A stretch of DNA of 64,000 bases, taken from the NCBI GenBank assembly GCA_013397115.1, contig VWZW01007079.1, positions 143,206 through 207,205 of the forward strand. Reading direction: 5' to 3'. Below are positions 1 through 12,700 of the stretch, piece after piece. Numbering within the stretch: position 1 is the first letter of the stretch; every line of letters begins with the position of its first letter. Source of the DNA: Edolisoma coerulescens. Lineage: Eukaryota; Chordata; Aves; Passeriformes; Campephagidae. The position numbers were made by a program, and so were the translations under genes. The notes under the pieces are model-generated. The model did no database searches, was not told where the DNA came from, and worked only from the letters and a program-made list of their open reading frames with translations.

Positions 1-234
1 CCCGGGGCCTCCGCTGTCAGCGCCGCCGCTCCCACTCGGCCTCCGGCCCCGGGCCGGCCGCTGCTGCCCCGGCGGCGGCCCCGCTGGGAGCGCGCGTTCT
101 CAGGGCCAAGCCTCCCGGGGTCGCGGGGGGAGCCGGGCGGGACGTGCTCCCCGGGCTGGCGTGCGGCGGCCGCGGGGCTCCGGCCTCGGCGTCTCATCCG
201 GCCCGGCCCGGCCTGCGGAAATAAAGTTTTACGG
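1..234 (+). promoter_or_regulatory. ZBTB33: CpG island and probable non-coding first exon of ZBTB33
   Basis: The first 220 bases are very GC-rich with dense CG dinucleotides, then composition drops sharply to AT-rich at about 220. This is the pattern of a vertebrate housekeeping promoter. A plausible 5' splice donor (exon ...ACGG, intron GTAAAA) lies at 234/235. It would join to the acceptor ending TTTGTAG at 936, two bases before the ZBTB33 start codon. The island is cut by the window edge, so the transcription start cannot be placed. The promoter call is an inference from composition and position; the donor is a weak call. Confidence 0.6.
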
Positions 235-936
235 GTAAAATTAAGAGTCCGTGATTTGCTGTTCTGTATTTTGATGTTGTTTTTTGCAGCTTATTGCGGG
301 GCTCTGAATGGGCAGTGCTGACAGATGGGTTACTTTGACTTAGCAGATCTGTTTTGTTACGGTGCTACTTCAGTGTCTGGGTTTGAAATACAAAGCCTTG
401 CAAATATATGACATGGGATCAAAAAGTTTATTTTTCTGGGGAAGGAAGTGCACTATCCATAGCATTTTCATTAACTCAGTTGACTGGTAATATACAGACA
501 CACAGGTTCTGCTGTCTGACCACAAATAACTTCATGTTATTGGGCTTTCTCGTGACAATTTACAGAATATTTCACTATTAAAAAGAAATTACTAATAATG
601 TTTAAAGCTGCTTGAGGGACCCAAAACTTACATCTTCTTGGTTTTATAATTAACCTTATTTGCTGTTGCATAAGATAAGGTGGTGTTTCTGTTCCTCACC
701 TTGTAAGAACAGAGGATATATTCAGAATTCCACTTACCTTGTGTAGAAGGTGAAAGGACAAACAACAATAAGAAACAAATTTGCAGAGTGCAGTAGCACA
801 TAATTTTCTGAACAGTATCTCAGATTTGGTTTTTTCTAAAGAAGGAATAGACAGTAAATATGTGAACGTTGTCATGCATTTAAAACTGTAAATCTGCATT
901 TTTATTAATTTACTATCTTTTGCTTTCCCTTTGTAG
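235..936 (+). other. Probable 5' UTR intron of ZBTB33
   Basis: AT-rich stretch between the promoter island and the coding exon. It ends in a pyrimidine-rich tract and TTTGTAG at 930-936, a good splice acceptor directly before the start codon. No repeat or other gene was seen inside it. Confidence 0.5.
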
Positions 937-938
937 CA

Positions 939-2978
939 ATGGAGGGGAAAAAACTTATTTCTGCAACAGACACACAATATTCTAGTGTGCTGCTTCAGTC
1001 TTTGAATGAGCAACGTGGCCATGGACTTTTTTGTGATGTTACAGTCATCGTGGAGGACCGGAAATTTCGAGCTCACAGAAACATCCTTTCAGCCTCAAGC
1101 ACGTATTTTCACCAGCTTTTCTCAGTGGCTGGTCAAGTGGTTGAACTGAGCTTTGTAAGAGCAGAAATTTTTGCAGAAATTCTTAATTATATTTATAGTT
1201 CCAAAATCATCAGCGTTCGATCCGATTTACTTGATGAACTGATTAAATCGGGGCAGCAGCTGGGTGTTAAATTCATAGCTGATCTGGGCCTACCTCCGGC
1301 TGAAGGCAAAAATGTGTCAAGCGAGGTGAAAGACAGTGCTTCAGAAACTTCACCTTCTAGTCCAAATCAAAGAGATGCTGAAACACAGGTAACTGTAATC
1401 AGGCCAGAGAGTCAAGAGGCAACAGATGGGATGCCCGTTATAACACAGTCATTCTCTTTACATGGCATAGAATATGAGACTACAAAAATTACAGTGAGCG
1501 ATTCGGATGATGAGGATGATGATGTAATTTTTTGTTCTGAGATTGTTCCTCCAAAAGAATGTACTAAAGACAAAAATGCTGCAAGCCAGAACCAGCCTTG
1601 CTCAAGTCCAGCTGGAGCTTCTGACCAAAAATCCTGTGGCAGTGGTGGCTCTCCCCATTTGACGAACACCACAGCAGCTCAAAACCTCACTTTGTCTGCC
1701 AGTCAGCTAAGCCCAAACCAGACACAATCCGGTGCTGAATCACTTGTCTCGGCAACACCACAGCATTTTACTCCTAATATCATTGTGCTAAACAAGCCTC
1801 TGCTTAACTCATCACTTGGTGCCAGCTCCTTGCATCAAACACATGTGACTCCTACAATTAATTTACTTGAGGAGAACCAGCAGCCATCCAATAATGGCTC
1901 CGTAACTGAAGTTGAAGCAACTGCTGTTGATGATGAAGAGGTTGTTGAAGATGATGTCGATATCATCAGCTCCTCTAGTCCTGGTTCGGTCAGCAGCAGC
2001 TCTTTGGTTCAGCAACCTGCTGTTCCTCAGGCAGCAAGCACTGAAGGATCAGGTGTACAGAAAAAACAGGTTGTTACATTTTCACAAGAGCCATCTGCTA
2101 AACCTGGAGAATTTAAAATAAAAATCTCAGATGTCCTTTCTGGAAACAACAAGGAATTAAGTTCAGGTCTAGCATCAAAGAATGTGGCAGATGGGCAGAA
2201 AATCATAACATTAGATACAGCAACTGAAATAGGAGGCTTATCCACAGGCTGTAAGGTTTATGCAAATATCGGTGAGGATACCTATGACATAGTCATCCCT
2301 GTGAAGGGTGATTCCGAGGAAGGGGAAGCCAAGCCTGATGACATGCCCAGAAAGTCTGGTGATGAATCTCCAAAGGGGAAACGCATGAAAGTAAAGCACG
2401 ATGACCACTACGAGCTCATAGTGGATGGCAGAGTCTACTACATTTGTATCGTGTGCAAGAGGTCGTACGCATGTCTGACGAGCTTGCGGAGACATTTCAA
2501 TGTCCACTCCTGGGAGAAGAAGTACCCGTGTCGCTACTGTGACAAAGTTTTTGCTCTTGCAGAATATCGTACCAAGCATGAACTTCACCACACTGGGGAG
2601 CGAAGGTACCAGTGCTTGACATGTGGCAAATCTTTCATCAGCTACCAAATTACAGCCTCCCACATAAGATCAGTTCACAGCCAAGACCCTTCCGGAGACA
2701 CCAAGCTGTACCGGCTGCACCCCTGCAGGTCCCTGCAGATCAGACAGTACGCCTACATTAGTGACCGCCCCAGCAGTGTCCCGGTGATAAACGAGGGGGG
2801 AATTGTCTATCGTGTTGGCTCAGGGAAGGATGGCACTGAAGGAACAACATCCAACCCTCCAGCCAAACAAATCACCTGGGATGACATTTTCGTTCCGCAG
2901 GGAAATGAAACGATTTTTAAACAAAACCCGTCAGAGGGAAGTACTGAATTTGAGTTTGTGATACCAGAATCTTACTGA
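939..2978 (+). CDS. ZBTB33: Kaiso, BTB and zinc-finger transcription factor
   Basis: A single uninterrupted frame of 679 codons, close to the 672 residues of human Kaiso. Residues about 16-120 form a BTB/POZ dimerisation domain (FCDVTVIVEDRKF, then a typical AHR.IL core). The middle is long, Ser- and acid-rich and low in structure, with acidic runs near residues 189-195 and 327-340. Three C2H2 zinc fingers follow: C503/C506/H519/H523, C531/C534/H547/H551 and C559/C562/H575/H580. The C-terminal arm (PCRSLQIRQYAY, ending STEFEFVIPESY) is also diagnostic. Family knowledge: Kaiso binds methylated CpG pairs and the TCCTGCNA site, represses transcription and binds p120-catenin. The start is the first ATG after a splice acceptor, and MEGKKLISATDTQYSS matches the family N-terminus. 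No break or missing zinc ligand is seen. Confidence 0.98.
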   Translation: MEGKKLISATDTQYSSVLLQSLNEQRGHGLFCDVTVIVEDRKFRAHRNILSASSTYFHQLFSVAGQVVELSFVRAEIFAEILNYIYSSKIISVRSDLLDELIKSGQQLGVKFIADLGLPPAEGKNVSSEVKDSASETSPSSPNQRDAETQVTVIRPESQEATDGMPVITQSFSLHGIEYETTKITVSDSDDEDDDVIFCSEIVPPKECTKDKNAASQNQPCSSPAGASDQKSCGSGGSPHLTNTTAAQNLTLSASQLSPNQTQSGAESLVSATPQHFTPNIIVLNKPLLNSSLGASSLHQTHVTPTINLLEENQQPSNNGSVTEVEATAVDDEEVVEDDVDIISSSSPGSVSSSSLVQQPAVPQAASTEGSGVQKKQVVTFSQEPSAKPGEFKIKISDVLSGNNKELSSGLASKNVADGQKIITLDTATEIGGLSTGCKVYANIGEDTYDIVIPVKGDSEEGEAKPDDMPRKSGDESPKGKRMKVKHDDHYELIVDGRVYYICIVCKRSYACLTSLRRHFNVHSWEKKYPCRYCDKVFALAEYRTKHELHHTGERRYQCLTCGKSFISYQITASHIRSVHSQDPSGDTKLYRLHPCRSLQIRQYAYISDRPSSVPVINEGGIVYRVGSGKDGTEGTTSNPPAKQITWDDIFVPQGNETIFKQNPSEGSTEFEFVIPESY

Positions 2979-5975
2979 AATATTTTAAATGCTGGAAAAA
3001 GGATTTAGTGCAGGAGCATTGCAGCTGTTTTAACTGAACTGTTGAAATTGCTGTAAAATCAAAGGTTAAAGTCAAAACAAGTTGACTTGTTCTACCAAGT
3101 CACCAAATGGTCGCACTTAGATGGACCATGTTAACTGCAGTGATTTATGGAAGCAATGAATCAGAAAATTTTCATGAATAGAGAGTAAGACATTTCTAAG
3201 GCACTGGCAGTGTTTTCTGGTATGTTAAATTTGATCAAAGCATGAAGATTTGTAGCTTGAAAATGTACAATTCCTTCTAAAGAGCTAGAAATATTTCTAA
3301 AATAATTGAGGTATTTCCTGTACCCATACTTACCATGTAAACCCTTTCTTTCATGTTAGCACTTTAATGCTGAATTCTGTTTAGATGTTAACCAAGAAAA
3401 CAGTATGATTTTTTCATCATAGTATCTTGGTCATGGAACCATTTAAAAAAAATAATCCCACAACTTGCATTTGTGAACAAGGGGCCAAAATACATGTTCC
3501 CCTACTACACTGGATTAGTCTATTTTTGAGCTAGCATTTTAATTCTGCTTTTATAAATATTATGAATCATCTGTCTTCATGCAAAAAGTCTTGTCAACAA
3601 GCAATACTCAGTTAGGGCTAACTTGAACAAACTTTACTTACACTTGGCAGTATGGTGAGCAAAGTATTCCGTGTCCTGGACCATGATATTCTACTCTTTT
3701 TGCAATAGGAGAAAACCAAACCCCACAAAGCTCAATAGTGAAGAAGCTTAGAACACTTAGGAAGGAAATAATTTTACCTTCTTTAAAGCTTGAGGGATAT
3801 TGTTAGGTTTTCTTACTGCTGGAAAAAATGCCAGTAATGAGGTTGATACAAAGTGCTGTTCCTTTGTTTTTTTTCCTTCAAGAAGAAGGGCTTCAGTCCA
3901 GAATTTTAAAATTTATGATAAAAAAATATTTTTTTTTTTAGCTGAAGGCTTCTGAAAACTATGAATTCATGTAAGTGCTGTATTGGTTTAGCACTGAGGC
4001 TGCTGAGGATCTTGTATGCCTGTTTGGCTAGATCTTCAAGTGAAACAGGGATTTGGATTTCCCCCCACACTTGCCCCCATTTATACATTTTGGAAGATGA
4101 GGACTAAACCAACAACCAGAAAATACCCTTTATCTACCATGACCCAAAGTATAATTTCTCTGCAGTTGTCTGGTTGTCATCTGTTTCCAGGTTTGGGTTT
4201 ATTATGTTGCCCTTTTATTCTCCTTGCAATTGGTGCCTGTTTAAGCACTTAGATGAATTAGATGTTCAACGTGATCAGGAAATGGTAGATCTGAGAAAAA
4301 CAGCTGTTTACTGGAGTCATAGTTTAGCATTTCAGAGTTAGTGACTTGTTGAATTTTTGTAAATGGTAATATGAAAACTCCTCAAGTTCTAGAGGTGACT
4401 GAGAAAGACTGTTGTGCATAGTACTAGTTATGGAAACCTTTCATTGCTTAAATTGCAGTTACAGGTTTCTCTTTTCTTTTTCATGTTTTAAGTAAGCATC
4501 TTGATTCTATGACTTTCAGAGTTAAAGGTTTTAGACATATAGTACTCTAGACAGAAAGGCACTTAAATGGTAAATGGTTCAAATATACCTTGAGCTACAA
4601 AAAAGATAGAAATCCATGTGAGCAATGATGGGAGGAGGATTTGTTTACCTGGTGCACGTAATGCTCAGCACTTCTCTTTTGTCAGCCAAGAACATGATAT
4701 ACCTGATTATTTCCAGATCATATTGCAGACCCCTTTGGCTATAATGGGTAATGCTTTAAATGTGGGATGTAACTGAGGTGGCATTTCTGCAGTCAAACAT
4801 TATCCTCGTGTGACATGAGTGTGGATTGCCTGTGTTGGCACAGGCAGCTCGGCTGCAGCTGGCTGGTGCTATGGTGGGACTTCCTGAACTTTGTGACGAA
4901 ACAAATGCAATGTTATTTTTGTTATTGACATGACACATGTTTAATCACAGAATAGTCTTGAGTTGGAAGGGACCCACAAGGATCATAGAGTCCAACTCTT
5001 AAGTAAATGGCCTGTATGGGGATCTGGAATTAAGCATACATTACAAAGTGCAAAATTAAACATAATGGCTATCACTATTTGCTGCTGATATATTTAAAAC
5101 CTTAAATTAAACTGTGCCTAGTTAAGGTCTCTTTTTGGAGGAAAACTGGAAAATTAGGGCTTTGTAACTATTTTTGCTAGAAGACTCGTGCTTGCATGTG
5201 TCTCAGGGTCTTCAGTTTTCCTTGGAAGTGATTTTTGATATCCAAAGTCCAGAGGTATGTAAAGCATTTTTTAAATTTCACTTCCAGTATTTATTGGTTT
5301 GGAAACATTCTAAATCCATTCTTTTAAAACTTTTTATGGGGCCATGAGTAAGCTTTTATATTTAGATTTCTGGCTATTGCACTTATTTGTGGTTTTGTTT
5401 GTTTTTGTAAGCATTTAACTTCCAGTTTAACTTAATGAAAAAACTTATGTAAATATTAAGAAATTGGCTTTGGGATAATGGAAGAAAAAGGTTGAATCTG
5501 ACAAAGCATTTATATAGAAATTAAAAATTTCAACAGACTAAGGTAGCAAACCTCACAGTCTTTTATTATGCATATAAAACCATTAACAGATCTGCTGCAG
5601 AATATGGTAATGGTGGCTGCATCCTCACTATCTGGTTTCTTTGGGCATTCATACCATAACATTCCACTATGTGAACTAAATAAATATTGAAATAACATCT
5701 GCTGATTATTTATTTTGTTCTGTTAAGGCATGCAGCTTATAAAAAGATGCAGAAGCTGACAACTATATACACTGAATTCTGAGTTCTACAGCTATTGCCT
5801 AGGAAATGTTCCATGTGAAACATTCCTTGGTTTTCCCCGGTCTGTGATGTATATAGTTGTACAGTCTTTCCTTAACATACTTTTTAAAGTTGTGTTCTAC
5901 TTTTCATTAATCAACACGTGATATTAGTTCTTAGAGCTTTCTATGGCAAAAATAAAAAAGTTTAATTCTAAAGAT
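2979..5975 (+). other. ZBTB33: Probable 3' UTR of ZBTB33
   Basis: About 3 kb of AT-rich non-coding sequence directly after the stop codon. Candidate AATAAA polyadenylation signals are at 5679-5684 and 5951-5956, the second followed by T/G-rich sequence. Kaiso messages are known for a long 3' UTR of similar size. The UTR contains a CR1 fragment. The exact end is not determined by the sequence alone. Confidence 0.5.
4943..4998 (-). mobile_element. CR1 LINE 3'-end fragment
   Basis: The + strand reads AATCACAGAATAG, then TTGGAAGGGACCC..AAGGATCATAGAGTCCAACTC. This is the reverse complement of the well-known 3' tail of avian CR1 elements (TTCCAACTC.. followed by ATTCTATGATT repeats). It is only about 56 bp, severely 5'-truncated and diverged. 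It lies inside the presumed ZBTB33 3' UTR. Confidence 0.8.
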
Positions 5976-8900
5976 GGCTGTAGTATGTTTCTTTTTGATG
6001 GCAGCTTGGTTTCTATAGTCTTAACATGTTTGTAGCTTCCTTTCTCAGGTCTTTGTGAATAGCAGGGAACCCACTGTGGGGGGGGAGCAGGGAGAGGTGT
6101 TTTTATTTGGGCCTTAGTTTTGTTTGTTTGTTTTGATGCTGTTTAATTGGTTTTGTTGAACGCTTTCCGAGAAAGCAAATTAGCTCAGCTACTCGTGTGT
6201 TGTGAGCTGAATGCTGTGATAGATGGGATAGATGGGAACTCTCAGGACAGGCAGAGCTCCTGTGGAACAGTCTGACCAAGTGCTGGCATAGCAAAGGAGC
6301 TCAAAGTCAAAAAAAACCGTACCTAGTGACCAGTTAAATGTACCTAGTGACTACTAAAACATATGTTGTACATATATTTTATGTACAAAAATGTATAGTG
6401 ACCAGTGCAGTGCTTTCACCTCACTCATGGTTTGGGCTCCTCTTCTTACCAGCTGCTGACTGGTTGCTTCATAAGACTTCCATTTTTGGTGACCCGGTGC
6501 CAACAGGAAATAATCGCTCACTTTGTGTAGACTTCATATTACATATAAGGAATGCAATTTAATAAGTAACATATCGAATTATGTTCTAGATACCTTTATC
6601 TCCTTGGCATAGGGCTTCTACCTCACTCTGCTGACATCAAGGAGCAGCTGACATCATCAGGACAGAATTAAGGCCCAAAGTAAGCAAAGGAGACACTGAG
6701 ACTCCACTGGTTGGATTATTCAGATCTGTGTTAAGTGAAAAATCAGCAGTAATAACTTCACCGTGCTTGACGTCAGGGCACCATGTTACGTGGGTAGAAC
6801 TGCAGAATTATCAAGTGTGGGGGCATGGAGGCCTTCAAAAACAGAACTTAAGGAGGTTTTGGCTAATCCTGGTAGAAATATGTCTCTAATATGGGAATAG
6901 AGATGGGGGGGAGGTTGTTTGTTGGGGTGGTTTTTTTGCTTTTTTTTTTTTAATGCAAATTTTACTCACTTTTTTTAACCTTAAAGATGCTTGCAAAACA
7001 GGAAGGTTGCTAAAATGTAAAATAGAATTGGTAAATGTTTACAAAAGTCACACAATTTTATTTAACTTTGGCAAAGTAATAAAAGGGTACATAAGAGTCA
7101 CAAACTTGACATTCTCATAAGAAATGACAAATACAGTGCAGAATGTTGCAGTTACATTAAATGCTTAGTTTTACTCAAGCAGAATGAAACAGGTAATTCA
7201 ACAGAAAATACCACCAGTAATTTTTTAAATGTGAAAATGTACTTGTCCTTTTATAGTGAATTTAAAGCAGCAATGTAATTTTTGCTTAAATATTCCTTAG
7301 AAAAAAAAGAGAATTTGGATAATTTCCTACGGTTAGTATTTTTCAACTCAAAACCAATGACACAATTATCTCCTAATTGTTTCTCTGCCACTAGGTTATG
7401 TTCTCTTCAGGATTTCCAGTCCTGTCTTGTGGTGTCCCCTCGTCCTTCTAGCCCTATTTAGTTGACAGGCACAAATGGTACAGTGTTCGTCAGAAGTGGG
7501 ACAGGACTGTTAGCTTTTATTTCAAAGATACAGCAATAAAATGTTTTCTGATACTAAATTAACGTGCCCTTCTGATTCTAGTTTTGTGGGGAGTTTTATC
7601 AAGAGAAGTACTGTCTGTTTTGAAATTGCCCATGATCTCTTTATCAAGATTTAATTCAATAAAATGTAATATAAAATAGAGGATGCTCCAGTATATAAAT
7701 TTATTTCCAGTATGCAAATTCATAGGAGCTGCACTTCAACATTCTGTAGTAAAACAAAATGCCACCAGGATATGTTCTACATACACTACTGCTTTAAATC
7801 CCATGAGTTGCATTCCTTTCTCCAGCTGTTTATTTTCCCTTCTTACTGGAGAAAAGTCACGCTTGCCTCTGGATAAAGTGTCATCCTTTAATGAGCTAAT
7901 ATACTGATTAGTATTTGACAGTGGAAATGATAAAGTTAACACATAGTCTAGCCTAAAGGCTTTGCAAATGCATAGGATTAAAAACAGCATTATAAAGTGT
8001 GGGTGTACTTTGAAAAGTGAGATCAGAGACTTCAGTGTTTGTTTTCCATGTTGACAGCATTTTAATTTTTTTTTATAAAGTAGGTGTCACAGTTTAAAAT
8101 CCAACTGGCTTTTCCCAGCCAGCATGTATTCCATTTTGATTCTGAAAGCCAGATTTAACTTTTAGGTACCTTTTTGTCTGCATCAGTTGCAAGTAAAGGT
8201 AGGCAACTGAGGATTAGGGTCAACAAACTGATGCCAAGGAAATTATACCTTTAGGAAATGAGGAGTAAAATGTCAATGTTGTTTTTATCCCTGAAGTAAG
8301 CAGTTGAGAACGCTCAGGTTGAGCAGCTCAGATCTGAACACTGTCATCTGAAATCACTTCTTGGAGTAGAACCACACTTTAGAGGTCAGTGTGTCACATA
8401 TCAAAGCTGACCTTTTGTTATGCAGGATGCATGCAAAATCTGCTGGAATCTAGATCAATCAGCACAGTCATCAGCTGAAGATTAAATGAAAGTCACAACA
8501 GTAATTGCAAATTCCTCAGTTTCATCCTATATTACAGGGTGTTGAATTTCATCCGTGTGAGACTTACATCTTGGAGAACTAGTAGTGGATATTCCTTATG
8601 TGCAGCCCATAATACAGCTACTAAACCAGTGCTTATTCAGGGTGCTGATTCAGTCCATTAAAAAGTTAAAAGTATAAGCTTAAAAAGAAATTCCCAACCA
8701 AAAAAAAAGTAAACAAATAAATAAATAACATTTTCACTGCACTGTTTCAGTGACTTGTAGACAGTTCCTGATGCTCTTTATAGGAATACAAGGGCAGTTT
8801 AGGCAGTGCCACCACCCTAACTGTTTGACTTCAGCATTACTTACACAGAATTCAGAGAGGGACAACTCAATTTCATCTTTTATCTTAAGAAGCAACCTGA

Positions 8901-9547
8901 AATAAAAACAGCTTGCCCCCCCTCAAAAAAGCAATATTCTGATTTTTTTGCTACACATACATGAGACTATCCTATGATGTTATCCTTTTCAATAGGGTTA
9001 CATTTTGAGGCGCTCTCATAGTTCCTCCCCAAATTTTTCCACTGTGTTGGGCCAGTGAGTGATGTGAGCTAGGTCCTGTGTCCCCCCACCCAAAATCCCA
9101 GCAACTGGAGCCCAAAGGCCAAACAAAACCAGTGTTGAATCGTGCTGTCTGCAAGCACTGTCACCTCAAACAGATTGATAATCTCTAGCAACTACTGATC
9201 TTGGCTACCCTTACTTCAGCTTGGCACAAGATGGAGTAAGGCAGACCAGAATCTGTCATCTGTGTTGGATCACTTTATTAAAAATCAAGGACTACATGAA
9301 CCAAAGAGGCTGAAATTTAGGTCACCTGCTACTCACTGACTCATTAAAACATCAGAAGTCTGTCCCCTTTGTCACAGACCATCGTTAAACTTCTGAAATA
9401 AGTCTCACAAGAAAGGACAGTCCAATCCAATATTTTTATTTTCAATTATCTTCTCTATTGTCCTGCTCCCTCCCACAGTAAAATATAAATACAAAATGTT
9501 CACAATTATTTTGATGGCAAGTATTTTTTTCTTCTTTCCCACATTCT
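5976..9547. other. Intergenic region between convergent ZBTB33 and TMEM255A, including the TMEM255A 3' UTR
   Basis: No coding sequence was recognised. It is AT-rich with short homopolymer runs and a small AATA repeat near 8716-8727. The right-hand part must hold the TMEM255A 3' UTR. On the minus strand, AATAAA signals lie at 9435-9440 and 9274-9279, with more distant ones near 7057-7063, so the message end is not resolved. Confidence 0.6.
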
Positions 9548-9706
9548 TTATGGTGTGTAAGGTGGTGGCTTTTCAAAAGGTGGGAAATACGGTGGTGAGT
9601 AACGAGGCGGCGCATTAGAGGCCCACATATAGCTGGGAGATGGTGACAGGGACTGGGGGTCATCGGAGAGGCCAGAAGGAGTGGAGGCTGGAAACACGCT
9701 GGAATG
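9548..9706 (-). CDS. TMEM255A: TMEM255A exon 9 (last coding exon)
   Basis: Acceptor CTGTCTCCCTGCAG ends at 9707. The exon opens HSSVFPASTPSGLSDDPQS and ends FEKPPPYTP plus a stop at 9548-9550. It carries both PPxY motifs. Joins exon 8 in phase 0. Confidence 0.95.
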   Translation of the reverse strand, partial: HSSVFPASTPSGLSDDPQSLSPSPSYMWASNAPPRYSPPYFPPFEKPPPYTP

Positions 9707-12700
9707 CTGCAGGGAGACAGCAAAGGCTGTAATGTAACCACTTCCTAATGGAAATGACTTTATCAAAGAGATATTTCATTACCAAACAGTTCAAAATTAA
9801 CATTTCAAGGTTCACCTCTGCGAATCACGTGCATGCAAATAACACTTCAGATACCTTGTTGCATTCAAGGTAAGCACAGCCCGTAAGTAACAGTATTGCA
9901 AAATGAGGCTACTTAGATCCAAAACTGAAGACATTTTAAAAAAATTCTCATCACTTCTGTGTGCCTGCTGCATTTCACAAAGATTGGACAGCTGAAAATT
10001 TAGGAGTTCCTCTCAAATCTTGGGTTTCACACACCAGCCAGCAGCAACAATGAACGGGCTGCTCCAAAAACCAGAGAGCTGGGTCTGCCATTTTAGAGTT
10101 GTGTGTGAAAGCCAGGTTTTTGCAAGGGCCCAGACTTCCTTAGGAATTCTGGTACGTTGTTTTTCTCCTGTGAAAAATGTGTGGAATGAGCGGGAAGCAT
10201 TCTTGCACCAGAGGGAGTGCATCCTTTGGAAGGGCTTTGAGAGGTAAGGCTGGGCTTGCTCCGTGTGCTGTAGGATGGCAGGGGAGAGGGGTCAGGGTGG
10301 TGCAGTCTCCGCTGGAGAAGAGTAGGGCTCAAGGCACGAGAGCCAGAGGCTCAGCTAATGCTCCCATGCAGGCCCCAAGTTCCCTGGAAGATATGCAAGG
10401 CTCAGACTTGGAATTTCATTTGAAAGAGGGACTTGGCTATATTAAATTTAGATTACTTGAATTTATGCCCAGCTTTTGTGCTGGCTCCTAAGCCAACACC
10501 TGTGCTCACAGCAGCGAGACCCAGAAACTTTGATCTGTCCAGCTGAGCTGTAAGTGTTAGCAGAGCCCAGCAGTACTTCCAGTTAAAAAGCAGGGAAATC
10601 ACCCCTGCTGAGCTCTCTGCAGGTACTGGGGCTTGATGTCTATAGTTACAGGCTGCCACACTGACAAACCCTGGGTCAGACAGTGCTTAGAACCACTGAG
10701 AAAAGGACTTTGCAGCAGAGCTTGGTTTGGCATGCACTGAGGTTGGCATTTTTGCAACTGCAGGAAGTTACACAATACCAGTGACTGTCCCAGGTTTCAT
10801 TAATCTCAAAAATGAGTCAAAAATCTGTATAAATACACCCTAGAAGTTCTGACATAAGTGTTCAATTATATTTAGGAGCCCTGACAACAGCATCGTCCAG
10901 GGGCACTAGCAGCAGACCCAGGAAGGCTTAGATTCACATTACCTCTAATGCATGGCTCACATGAGGGACATGGTGGCTATCACAGAGCACACCTCTTAGC
11001 TGATGTCCAAGATCTTAAACTCTTGTTAATAAAATAAAAAGTCTCCAGTCCTGGTGGTTGTGCATCACCCCTGTGATGTTAATTCACCTGACAGAAGAGC
11101 TGAGGAAGAAATGTCCTCATCTGCTTCAACAAGTGAAAGCTGATGTTGACAGCAAGGTTCACGTGAAATCACCACTTCCAGCAGAGCTGGAACAGCTCAA
11201 AGAGAAAGGGATGCATTACAGCAAAGGTTATGTTTGCAGGGACCCCTCTTAGGCCAGCTGAAGCATGTGGAAAATAACCACAACAAAATAGCTTTTCCAG
11301 CATCATGTGTCTTCAGGAGGTCATATAGCTTGTTTCCAAAAGCTCATCTATTTCTCTCAGACACAGTAGCTGGCCTAATAAAATCTAGCACCTGAACACC
11401 TGGCTTTGCCTCTCTCCTCAGAACACTGCAGTGCCAGAGGCAGTGCCTATTTTTAATGCGATCTCTACTAGAAAGTGATGGGGAGGCAGGCAGGCAGGCA
11501 GGCAGGCAGCAGGTCCTCTTGCCTTCACTTCAAGGACAGCTTTCAGGAAAACACTGTCTTAGTAAGAGAGAACACTGCCAAGGACCAGTGCCTAGGAGGA
11601 AAAATGTGGTATTTTCTGCAGGAACAAGAAAATTAAACTGTGCTAATGACAGGAAGACAGGCCCCCAGAGTCCTGTAGACTGGCTGGATTTAATCTTGCT
11701 GCTAAACAAGGAAACATCCTGTAATGTTGCCCACCTGAAAGTCATAAGCAGAGTAGGGAGGCAGGTGAGGAGTGCTGTGGTAGTAGGAGTTGTAAGATGT
11801 CACTTGTGGCCTGGAGTAGTAGGTCACTGAAGGGTGTGCATTTTCAACCGTGCAGTTCAGCGTAGGGAGGGAAGGAGTCTATCAAAACAAAAGGAAGAGA
11901 GTATGAGGCTGCAAACACAGTCATGGAAAGCTGACAGCTGAATGAAAGCAGAAATGATTTAAAGGAGCACTGTGTGTCTTTAGACCTCAACTCTGTTGAA
12001 TTAGCAATTGGCAATCCAGTTCTCTCTCAGGCAGCAGCTAAGTTCCAAGGTAATTTCATTCCACAGCCACTTACTGTCTCTTCTCAGATTCCATAGAACA
12101 AGCTGGCAGTAGCCCAGTGCACACCAGTACCCACACAAAACAGGTTTACATCTTCACAAGTAGGAGAAATGATTAATTAATCCCAATTACTCTGTTGTTT
12201 GGTGCATTTTGTGAATTGCTGTTCATTTCTATACATCTTTGCAGAGGTTTACAGGCTCTCTGCTGTGGATCAAATCTCAAAGGGCTATGATGCACTGCTG
12301 GGAATGTGTCTCCTGTTTTATTTGGGAAGATATTGGTGAGTCTGAAAAAGAGTTCAGAGTTCTGAAATAAAGTACCCTTAGTGCAGGGCCCAAGATTTCT
12401 TTGTAAGAAAAACATATAGCCAGGACAACAAATGCTCTTTTCTGTGTGTCTCTTTTTGTATTTTTCCAAATGAATCACAAGAGACTGAAAAAGGCCTAAA
12501 TGTATCTGTTGAACATTCAGTTCTACCCATTAATTTGTGCCATTTAGAACAAAACCGTATAGAAGGTGACAGCCAGCCTGGTTAAGTGAGGGTATTTCAA
12601 AGCTCACATTGTTAGAATAGCATTTTTTTCATTATCTGAAGTTTGGTTTTGATCCCCAGTTCACCCTCTCAGGTTCTGCACCATGAAGAAATCAGATGGA

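Noticed and set aside
2238..2663. 141-codon minus-strand frame inside ZBTB33
   Set aside because: It is the antisense shadow of the zinc-finger coding region; the plus-strand protein is fully conserved.
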